Below, in pieces: positions 16,992 through 22,603 of a stretch of DNA of 27,249 bases (its first letter is position 1; each line of letters opens with the position of its first letter). Position numbers and translations under genes: made by a program. Origin of the DNA: Chloroflexota bacterium (GTDB lineage Bacteria; Chloroflexota; Anaerolineae; Promineifilales; Promineifilaceae). The stretch lies in contig JAAEOP010001121.1 of assembly GCA_024223125.1 (NCBI GenBank), forward strand, positions 1-27,249. Reading direction: 5' to 3'. The notes beneath the pieces were generated by a model, which did no database searches, was not told where the DNA came from, and saw only the letters and a program-made list of their open reading frames with translations.

Positions 16992-18389
16992 TTATGAGCG
17001 TTTGTCGGCGGGAGCCATTTTCACAAGTTTAGGGTCAAAACGAGCCATTACTTCTACCAGGTCACGCTGGGCAGCCATGACTTCGTGAATATCTTTGTAG
17101 ACCATGGGCGCCTCATCCAGCCCGGCCGAAATAAGGGTAACGTCCTGTTCGCGCAAGAATTTTTTAACCTGATGCCAGGTGAATGATTTCTTGGCTTTTG
17201 TGCGGCTCATGCGACGGCCGGCTCCATGCGCGGCCGACAATAACGCTGCCTCATTCCCTTTGCCACGCACCACAAATCCAGGCGCTCCCATTGAACCGGG
17301 AATAATGCCCAAAACGTCAACATCGGCCGGCGTTGCTCCTTTACGATGTACCACAACCGTCTGCCCATCATGCTCTTCTTCCCAGGCGAAATTATGGTGA
17401 TTTTCAATATCCAGCAGCGCTTTGGTTCTCAGATTTTGGGCAATGTGTTTGTGGATGAGGGCGTGGTTGGCGGCCGCGTACTGTCCCATTAACTGCATGG
17501 CGGCCCAATATTCACGGCCGGGATCGCTGTCTAAATCTAGCCAGGCTAGATGACGTAGTTGTTTGGGCAATTCAGGGTGTAAATCCATAGCTAACCGGCT
17601 GTAATGATTACACACCGACGCACCCACCCCCCGGCTGCCACTGTGGCTGAGTAGGGCCAAATACTGCCCCGTGTCCAAACCTAGCGTCTCATCCATGATT
17701 TCTAAAACGCCGAATTCGACAAAGTGGTTGCCGCTGCCGCTGGTTCCAAGCTGCTTCCACGCTTTATCACGAAAGCGTCGGGTCACGGGGCTGACGCTCC
17801 AATCTTCTTGCAAAACGGGATGGTCGCGCCGTTGTCGTTGGGGAAAAGCAGCCCCCATGCCAAAACGAGTTTCGGCGTTGATGGCGTTGATGAGCCGTTT
17901 CTGTTCGCCGCGAATGACATTGGGGTGCATCTCTAAAACGGTGAGTTTCATGCGGCAGGCGATGTCTACACCCACGGCGTAAGGAATGACAGCGTTGTGT
18001 GTGGCCAGGACGCCGCCGATGGGGAGACCATACCCCATGTGGGCGTCGGGCATTAAAGCGCCGCGGGCGGCAATGGGTATTTGCACGGCGTTGTCCATCT
18101 GATCGAGGGCGTTTTTGTCCAGGTCTTTACCCCAGATTTGGTAGGGGGCAGCTTCTTGGCGGGGGGTAAAGACAGGTGTGGCGGCCTGGTGAGCCAGGAT
18201 GGCATTGGCTAGGCTGCCGAAGAGATCGTCTTGAGTGTAATCGTGGGGATTTTCGACAACGGCCGTAATCAACCCCGGTATGTCTCGTTGCGGTATACTC
18301 ATTTGTCTGGCATCGCGCACGGCCGTGCCGGCTATCTTCATCGCTTCTCCGGGGGGGACGCCTAGACGGGCTAGTTTGCGTGCTTTCAT
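16992..18389 (-). CDS. rtcB: RNA-splicing ligase RtcB
   Basis: 465 aa, normal for RtcB, the GTP- and Mn2+-dependent ligase joining 2',3'-cyclic phosphate or 3'-phosphate ends to 5'-OH RNA ends. Seen: HMGYGLPIGG, the metal-site VGVDIACRM (Cys145), GTSGSGNHFVE, LSHSGSRGVG, HHNFAWEE and the guanylylation-site motif HGAGRRMSR (His388). Everything needed for activity appears intact. AAAGG seven bases before the ATG marks the start at 18389. No rtcA, archease or RtcR is nearby. A small Cys-containing gene lies upstream on the same strand, separated by a 63-bp heptamer array that forms most of the rtcB leader. Confidence 0.97.
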   Translation of the reverse strand: MKARKLARLGVPPGEAMKIAGTAVRDARQMSIPQRDIPGLITAVVENPHDYTQDDLFGSLANAILAHQAATPVFTPRQEAAPYQIWGKDLDKNALDQMDNAVQIPIAARGALMPDAHMGYGLPIGGVLATHNAVIPYAVGVDIACRMKLTVLEMHPNVIRGEQKRLINAINAETRFGMGAAFPQRQRRDHPVLQEDWSVSPVTRRFRDKAWKQLGTSGSGNHFVEFGVLEIMDETLGLDTGQYLALLSHSGSRGVGASVCNHYSRLAMDLHPELPKQLRHLAWLDLDSDPGREYWAAMQLMGQYAAANHALIHKHIAQNLRTKALLDIENHHNFAWEEEHDGQTVVVHRKGATPADVDVLGIIPGSMGAPGFVVRGKGNEAALLSAAHGAGRRMSRTKAKKSFTWHQVKKFLREQDVTLISAGLDEAPMVYKDIHEVMAAQRDLVEVMARFDPKLVKMAPADKRS

Positions 18390-18403
18390 AATCGTGCCTT
18401 TCC

Positions 18404-18466
18404 GTATTCCGTGTTCGGTATTCTGTATTCGGTCGTCGGTCAGTCATCGTCGGCCGTCGGTCACCA
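18404..18466. repeat. Nine-unit heptameric repeat array upstream of rtcB
   Basis: Read on the plus strand in strict 7-bp steps: GTATTCC, GTGTTCG, GTATTCT, GTATTCG, GTCGTCG, GTCAGTC, ATCGTCG, GCCGTCG, GTCACCA. It fills the gap between the stop of the small upstream gene (18469) and the rtcB ribosome site. It resembles the short tandemly repeated repetitive sequences described in filamentous cyanobacteria in period and degeneracy, not in sequence. Confidence 0.85.
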
Positions 18467-18468
18467 AA

Positions 18469-18696
18469 TTATTCGATGTAACGACGGCCGTCATGCCCTT
18501 CTTCTGCCCAAACACAGGGGTTTTCTATATGGCTGCATTGGTATCCGGCCGAGCATTTACGCATGATGACCCGGTATGTTTCACCATTGCCATCTTGCAG
18601 CCCGGTTGGATACACTCGCTTCTCAATCAATTCCACTTCTTCACCCAGAAAACCACAATTTTTATTACCCAGTTTTACCCATTGTACATTTGTCAT
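18469..18696 (-). CDS. Small hypothetical protein with four cysteines
   Basis: 75 aa; no family recognised. Supported as a gene by a ribosome site (AAGGAAG about seven bases before the ATG at 18696), by same-strand placement 80 bp upstream of rtcB, and by absence of any competing frame. Cysteines at 14, 48, 54 and 61 (KCSAGYQCSHIENPCVW) plus His56 could form a metal site or disulfides. The sequence is polar, with no signal peptide or helix. Whether it relates to RtcB is unknown. The stop is directly followed by the heptamer array. Confidence 0.6.
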   Translation of the reverse strand: MTNVQWVKLGNKNCGFLGEEVELIEKRVYPTGLQDGNGETYRVIMRKCSAGYQCSHIENPCVWAEEGHDGRRYIE

Positions 18697-18734
18697 CGTT
18701 TACTTCCTTTGACTACAACTATTAGTATCCGTTC

Positions 18735-18776
18735 AGACCCTAAGGGTTTTTCGCAGGAGTAAAACCCTTAGGGTCT
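18735..18776. repeat. Perfect 16-bp inverted repeat in a divergent intergenic region
   Basis: AGACCCTAAGGGTTTT (18735-18750) and its exact complement AAAACCCTTAGGGTCT (18761-18776) around TCGCAGGAGT. It lies between the divergent small gene and the FkbM gene, where no transcript needs to end, so a terminator role is unlikely. A mobile palindromic element or regulator-binding site is more plausible. The rest of 18697-18941 shows no gene. Confidence 0.8.
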
Positions 18777-18928
18777 TGGTAGCCCCCTAAATGAGTACAA
18801 CTATTATATGCTATCTGAGTCCTATGCAAACAGTATAAGTTGGAAGCAAGCTCTCTAAAAGTGATAAATTGCATATGGGTTAAGAATAAACGTCATCGGG
18901 GAGGGTAGCCTCTTTACTTGACCTGACG

Positions 18929-18934
18929 TATAGT
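18929..18934 (+). promoter_or_regulatory. Candidate -10 box of the FkbM gene (possibly leaderless)
   Basis: TATAGT seven bases before the ATG at 18942, with no Shine-Dalgarno sequence. The arrangement copies that before the exosortase gene. No convincing -35. Confidence 0.3.
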
Positions 18935-18941
18935 TGAAATT

Positions 18942-19865
18942 ATGCGATTAACAGATTTAGGTTTAACTTTTTACCGTAAAACGATTAAACGTGTTCACTC
19001 CGCGCACATGGCAACCCATTGGGTGATGACGCATGGTGCGATTCCTGTTTTAGAGAGTGTAACCAAATTCCGCACGATGCCGGATGATCCTTTCTGGTTT
19101 CGGCTGGAACTGCTAACCAGCCAACATGAGACGGAAACAAAAGCGTTGTTGGATCAGTTGGCCCAACCAGGCATGACGATGTTGGATATTGGGGCACACG
19201 TCGGCTACTACAGCTGCCGGTATGCGAATGTGTTGAGAAAGAACGGCCGTATCCTGGCTTTTGAACCACACCCACGCACCTATGCCACCCTCAGCCAAAA
19301 TGTACGAAGTTTTGCCAACGTGACTCCGATGCAGGTGGCGCTGGCGGAAACGGAAGGGACGGCCGTGCTGCACGATTATCTCATTATGTCGGCCAGCGGT
19401 TCCTTGCATTATGATGAATCTATGGTCGCTTTGCAGCAAGCGCAGATGCGGGCCAGCGATGTAGCTCCCCGGTTGGGAGAGACGTTTCAGCCGCAAACAT
19501 TCAATGTGCCTACGGCCGCTGGGGATACCATTTTGGCAAAACAGGGCATTGAACGAGTAGATTTGATCAAGATGGATATTGAGGGGGCTGAACTGAATGC
19601 CTTGCGCGGTTTGCGACAGACGATTGCTAACTCTCCTACGCTTGCTTTGGTTATGGAATACAACCCTAATGCGTTAAAAGCGTTTGGGCATGATCCGGCC
19701 GAGGCGCTGCATGAGGTGTTGGGTATGGGTTTTGTTCAGGTTCAAATTGTGCAGGGGGACGGCCGTCTGACAGACATTACCCATGCCCAGAAAGCAATAC
19801 AACAGTTGACAACCCAATTGATGGAGCATATGGGGGTTGTGAACCTGTTATTTAGTTGTTGTTAA
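18942..19865 (+). CDS. FkbM family SAM-dependent methyltransferase
   Basis: 307 aa. The SAM-binding motif I is MLDIGAHVGYYS (Asp82), followed by the acidic strand ILAFEPHPRTYATL and the family hallmark DLIKMDIEGAELNALRGL near residues 206-223. FkbM proteins O-methylate sugars, polyketides or other small molecules; substrate cannot be predicted. A short amphipathic N-terminal extension (about 60 aa) precedes the fold. No sugar-biosynthesis genes are adjacent. The gene is convergent with queG, with a perfect hairpin between them. There is no strong ribosome site; a TATAGT just upstream suggests leaderless translation. Confidence 0.91.
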   Translation: MRLTDLGLTFYRKTIKRVHSAHMATHWVMTHGAIPVLESVTKFRTMPDDPFWFRLELLTSQHETETKALLDQLAQPGMTMLDIGAHVGYYSCRYANVLRKNGRILAFEPHPRTYATLSQNVRSFANVTPMQVALAETEGTAVLHDYLIMSASGSLHYDESMVALQQAQMRASDVAPRLGETFQPQTFNVPTAAGDTILAKQGIERVDLIKMDIEGAELNALRGLRQTIANSPTLALVMEYNPNALKAFGHDPAEALHEVLGMGFVQVQIVQGDGRLTDITHAQKAIQQLTTQLMEHMGVVNLLFSCC

Positions 19866-19890
19866 GGGAACACTCGTTTTTAACTTGGCA

Positions 19891-19924
19891 AGATTGGTTC
19901 ACTCTCGAAAGAGTGAACCAATCT
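19891..19924. terminator. Perfect 15-bp hairpin between convergent genes (bidirectional terminator or palindromic repeat)
   Basis: AGATTGGTTCACTCT (19891-19905), loop CGAA, AGAGTGAACCAATCT (19910-19924). It lies between the 3' ends of the FkbM gene (19865) and queG (19938). Position suits a bidirectional terminator, but there is no adjacent T-run on either strand, and the form also fits the dispersed palindromes seen elsewhere in the window. Confidence 0.55.
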
Positions 19925-19937
19925 GGAAACTCAAAAG

Positions 19938-21206
19938 TTATTTACGGGCAAGCCCTAAGGAATGGATTATCCTAAATGGGCCAATTAATTCCTGACGGAC
20001 TTTTTCATGAGATTCATTAGGCAGCACGTTTGCCAAAGCTTGCTGGGCTTGTGGAGAGCCGATCTGGTGTAAAGCCCAGGCAGCATGGCCGCGAATGAGC
20101 GGTTCGGGATCGGTGAGGAGCGGGATGAGGAGGGGGACGGCCGTTTCGCTGCCCCAATTCCCCACCGCCACACACACATTACGGATGAACCGTACTCGCT
20201 TGATGCGTTTGATGGGGCTGTGGGCAAAGCGGTTGTTAAAGCCAGCTTCATCTAAAGTGAGTAATTCTAGCAATGGGGGAGCGATTGTATTAAGAGATTG
20301 GAGATTGGTGCAACTTTGATGAAGTGGCTTGGGAGAGTGGTCGTCAGAGTCTCTAATCTCCAATCTCGAATCTCTGTTTCCGTGTGGGTAAAAAGCCGAT
20401 TCTGATGTGGGTTGTGTAAAGCGATTGAACGGACACACTTCCTGGCAGATGTCACAGCCATAAATCCAGTTGCCGATGCGCGGCCGTAACTCCACCGGAA
20501 TCCACTCCTTCAACTCAATTGTTAAATAGGAGATACAGCGGCGAGCATCCAACACATAAGGTTGCGAGAAAGCATTGGTGGGGCAGGCGTCCAAACAGCA
20601 GCGGCAAGTTCCACATGAGATTGGGGATTGGAGATTGGAGATTGGTTGAATTTCCAATCTCCAATCTCCAATCTCCAAAGTCGTTAAGATTTCACCTAAA
20701 AAGAAGAATGACCCTTGCCGAGGATGGATGAGCATTGTGTTTTTGCCGCTGAAGCCCAATCCGGCCGTTTCGGCATGATCTCGTTCCAGGATGGCGCCGG
20801 TGTCTACGTAGACGCGGCTTTGTACGTTTGGAGATGTGGTAGTTAGCCAGTCAGCCAATTGTTGCAGACGAGGGGTCATAATGTCGTGGTAATCCAGGTT
20901 CCAGGCGTAGTTGGAAAGTCGGCCGCGGCTGGGGTCTTGAGTGACGGCCGTCGGCAAACGCTGCGTAAAATAATCCAGACCGACACAAATGATGGTTTTT
21001 ACCCCCGGCAAAATCACATTCAAATCCTGGCGGCGGCTGAGGCGGTCAGGGCGGGCCATGTATCCCATACGGCCGTGCATCTTCTCATCTACCCAACGCA
21101 AATAAGCATCCAGGCGTCGGGCAGGTTGGGCGGGAATAAAGCCAATTTGATTAAAGCCCAATTCCCTGGCTTTATGGCTGAGTTGGGCATCCAATGTTTG
21201 TGACAT
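19938..21206 (-). CDS. queG: Epoxyqueuosine reductase QueG with two repeat-derived insertions
   Basis: 422 aa, longer than the usual ~380. QueG reduces epoxyqueuosine to queuosine in tRNA using cobalamin and two [4Fe-4S] clusters. Seen: VYVDTGAILERDHAETAGLGFSGKN segments of the active-site region, the first cluster CGTCRCCLDACP (C198, C201, C204, C208), the second cluster GCDICQEVCPFN, and a C-terminal HEAT-like repeat (LIRGHAAWALHQIGSPQAQQAL). Two segments look foreign: residues about 177-197 just before the first cluster, and about 278-305 after the second. Both are encoded by palindromic GAGATTG heptamers yet keep the frame and the cysteines intact. The frame opens at 21242; the ATG at 21206 with AGGA upstream fits known N-termini (MSQTLDAQL). 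It is convergent with the FkbM gene and divergent from the STAS operon. Confidence 0.93.
   Translation of the reverse strand: MSQTLDAQLSHKARELGFNQIGFIPAQPARRLDAYLRWVDEKMHGRMGYMARPDRLSRRQDLNVILPGVKTIICVGLDYFTQRLPTAVTQDPSRGRLSNYAWNLDYHDIMTPRLQQLADWLTTTSPNVQSRVYVDTGAILERDHAETAGLGFSGKNTMLIHPRQGSFFFLGEILTTLEIGDWRLEIQPISNLQSPISCGTCRCCLDACPTNAFSQPYVLDARRCISYLTIELKEWIPVELRPRIGNWIYGCDICQEVCPFNRFTQPTSESAFYPHGNRDSRLEIRDSDDHSPKPLHQSCTNLQSLNTIAPPLLELLTLDEAGFNNRFAHSPIKRIKRVRFIRNVCVAVGNWGSETAVPLLIPLLTDPEPLIRGHAAWALHQIGSPQAQQALANVLPNESHEKVRQELIGPFRIIHSLGLARK
20293..20376. repeat. GAGATTG-type heptamer palindrome inside queG (insertion 2)
   Basis: AGAGATTGGAGATTGG (20293-20308) faces CTCTAATCTCCAATCTCGAA (20351-20370) and TCTCTG across about 42 bases. 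Both arms have a 7-bp period. It encodes queG residues about 278-305 (RDSRLEIRDSDD and the stretch up to TNLQSLNT), which I do not recognise from QueG proteins, where the cluster region normally runs quickly into the 'PPLLELL' segment. Confidence 0.75.
20617..20678. repeat. GAGATTG-type heptamer palindrome inside queG (insertion 1)
   Basis: A 23-bp left arm (20623-20645) of GGAGATT/GGGGATT heptamers and a 23-bp right arm (20654-20676) of CCAATCT heptamers pair with one mismatch around TTGAATTT. It encodes about 21 residues (EIGDWRLEIQPISNLQSPIS) directly before the first Fe-S cluster of QueG, without breaking the frame. Confidence 0.85.
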
Positions 21207-21257
21207 AACGCTAATCCTAATTCGCCAGCCTACAATCGTCAATCAACTTGTTAATGG

Positions 21258-21263
21258 TATAAT
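21258..21263 (+). promoter_or_regulatory. Extended -10 promoter element of the STAS/RsbW/SpoIIE operon
   Basis: TGGTATAAT (21255-21263) is a perfect extended -10 (TGnTATAAT), 39 bases before the ATG at 21303. GGAGG lies at 21289-21293, nine bases before that ATG. No good -35 is seen at the standard distance, as is tolerated with extended -10 promoters. Confidence 0.5.
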
Positions 21264-21302
21264 CGCCTTAACTTGCAACTACAAACATGGAGGATGTAAT
21301 TG

Positions 21303-21656
21303 ATGAGTGATGTAAATATTTCTACGGAATCATTGAAGCGGGTAAATTTGGTGACAGCGGCTGGGCGCATAGATAGTGAAACGGCTCCGGAACTGGACAA
21401 GGCTCTGAAAGAGAGTTACCAACACGGCCGTCACAACATTGTCATAGAACTTTCTGGTGTCAGTTATATGAGCAGCGCCGGATTGCGGGCGTTGGTGGCT
21501 GCTAACCGGGAATGTAAGAAAAAGGGAGGAGATGTGCGGCTGGCTGCGCCTTCAGACCGGGTGGCTGAAGTATTGTCGTTAGCCGGTCTAGTAGCCGGTC
21601 AAGATTCCTTTTTTCAATTGTTTGATGATAGTACGTCGGCCGTAGGCAGTTTTTAG
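21303..21656 (+). CDS. STAS-domain anti-sigma factor antagonist (SpoIIAA/RsbV-like)
   Basis: 117 aa, a single STAS domain. The segment IVIELSGVSYMSSAGLRALVAA contains the phospho-acceptor position (Ser58, in the place of the Ser of 'DS(S/T)G' in SpoIIAA; the usual preceding Asp is Ser57 here). Such proteins bind the RsbW-type kinase when unphosphorylated and release its captive partner. GGAGG nine bases before the ATG supports this start, rather than the TTG one codon earlier. It is the first gene of a four-gene operon that also encodes the kinase, a second STAS protein and a phosphatase. Its stop TAG overlaps the first unit of a heptamer array. Confidence 0.93.
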   Translation: MSDVNISTESLKRVNLVTAAGRIDSETAPELDKALKESYQHGRHNIVIELSGVSYMSSAGLRALVAANRECKKKGGDVRLAAPSDRVAEVLSLAGLVAGQDSFFQLFDDSTSAVGSF

Positions 21657-21720
21657 TATTCAGTATTCAGTGCGCAGTGAACGCAACTGAATACTGAAAA
21701 CTGATTACTGAACACTGCTC
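21655..21720. repeat. Inverted heptamer array between STAS and RsbW genes
   Basis: Units on the left: AGTATTC, AGTATTC, AGTGCGC, AGTGAAC; then GCA; then on the right ACTGAAT, ACTGAAA, ACTGATT, ACTGAAC, ACTGCTC. The 7-bp phase is kept and the right half is an imperfect complement of the left. The first AG belongs to the TAG stop of the STAS gene, and the array ends eight bases before the GTG of the next gene. A folded mRNA here could affect translation of the kinase gene. Confidence 0.8.
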
Positions 21721-21728
21721 CCTTCGCG

Positions 21729-22163
21729 GTGAACCCAGACCAAACTCTAACGGTAGCAGGACGATACGAGCAAATTCAACGAATTTGCCAGTTCGTGGCG
21801 GCTGGGGCAGCGCAGGCAGGACTGGGGGAAACGACCGTCTTCCATATTGAACTGGCCTGCGATGAAGCGTGTACCAATATTATTGAACATGCTTACGGCG
21901 GTGAGAACAAAGGGGAACTTGTTGTCCGCTGGCAAGTTGAGGGGCGGCAGTTCATCATTACCATTCAAGATCACGGCCGTCCATTTGACCCCACGGCCGT
22001 GCCTCCGCCATCCACCTTAGACGCTTCCCAACATAGCGCTCCAGAGGATATACGTGTCGGCGGTTTAGGCGTTCATTTTATGCGCCAGTTAATGGATGAG
22101 GTACATTTTCAGTTTGATGAGAATGAGAACAGGCTTACACTTGTCAAGAAGATTTCATCATAG
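21729..22163 (+). CDS. RsbW/SpoIIAB-like anti-sigma factor serine kinase
   Basis: 144 aa, a HATPase_c_2 domain alone. N-box HIELACDEACTNIIEHAYGG (near 40-59), G1 box TIQDHGRPFDP (near 78-88) and G2 region VGGLGVHFMRQLMDEV (near 115-130) are all intact. In partner switching such kinases phosphorylate the STAS antagonist and sequester a sigma factor or other target. No sigma factor gene is in the window, so the output is unknown. The start is taken as GTG at 21729; no ribosome site is visible because a heptamer array occupies the upstream DNA, so the exact start is uncertain. Confidence 0.92.
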   Translation: MNPDQTLTVAGRYEQIQRICQFVAAGAAQAGLGETTVFHIELACDEACTNIIEHAYGGENKGELVVRWQVEGRQFIITIQDHGRPFDPTAVPPPSTLDASQHSAPEDIRVGGLGVHFMRQLMDEVHFQFDENENRLTLVKKISS

Positions 22164-22173
22164 ATGACAGTAG

Positions 22174-22239
22174 CAGATTAGAGTCATGAACAGATTTTTT
22201 GCTTTGAAAAGATGCCAATCTGTTCCTGACTGAAATCTG
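22174..22239. repeat. Imperfect 23-bp inverted repeat between kinase and second STAS gene
   Basis: Left arm 22174-22196 and right arm 22217-22239 match at about 19 of 23 positions; the inner GAACAGATT/AATCTGTTC pair is perfect. It lies 10 bases after the kinase stop and 20 bases before the next ATG. It may be a palindromic element or an attenuating mRNA hairpin within the operon. Confidence 0.65.
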
Positions 22240-22258
22240 TTGTAGTCACCCTAAAAAT

Positions 22259-22603
22259 ATGACAATCCAGCAAGAATCATTATCGTCTGATCTATGGCTG
22301 TTGCAGGTAGACGGCCGTTTAGACCAACGCCAGAACGGAGACCTGGAACAGCATCTTCTGCAACTGCTAGATGCCGACCACTCTTCTTTGATTGTAGATA
22401 TGACCGCTGTTACTTACATCAATAGCGGCGGATTGCGCTGCCTGGTCACTGCCTGGCGCCGGGCCAAACAGCAAGGTGGCAACCTGGTTTTATGTGGTCT
22501 CAATCCCCGTCTGCAAGAGATATTCGGGATGGTGGGGTTTGACAAGGTGTTTCAAATAGCGCCCTCTCTGGAAATGGCCCAGGCTGAGTTTCAGTTATCA
22601 TGA
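22259..22603 (+). CDS. Second STAS-domain anti-sigma factor antagonist
   Basis: 114 aa, a single STAS domain with LIVDMTAVTYINSGGLRCLVTA; Ser56 occupies the phospho-acceptor position. It differs clearly from the first STAS protein of the operon, so the two may answer different signals or bind different partners of the same kinase. Its TGA stop overlaps the ATG of the phosphatase gene (ATGA), so the two are translationally coupled, and this STAS protein is the likelier direct substrate of that phosphatase. No clear ribosome site precedes the ATG. Confidence 0.93.
   Translation: MTIQQESLSSDLWLLQVDGRLDQRQNGDLEQHLLQLLDADHSSLIVDMTAVTYINSGGLRCLVTAWRRAKQQGGNLVLCGLNPRLQEIFGMVGFDKVFQIAPSLEMAQAEFQLS

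Noticed and set aside
18735..18776. Rho-independent terminator for the small gene or the FkbM gene
   Set aside because: It lies upstream of both divergent genes, so there is no 3' end to terminate.
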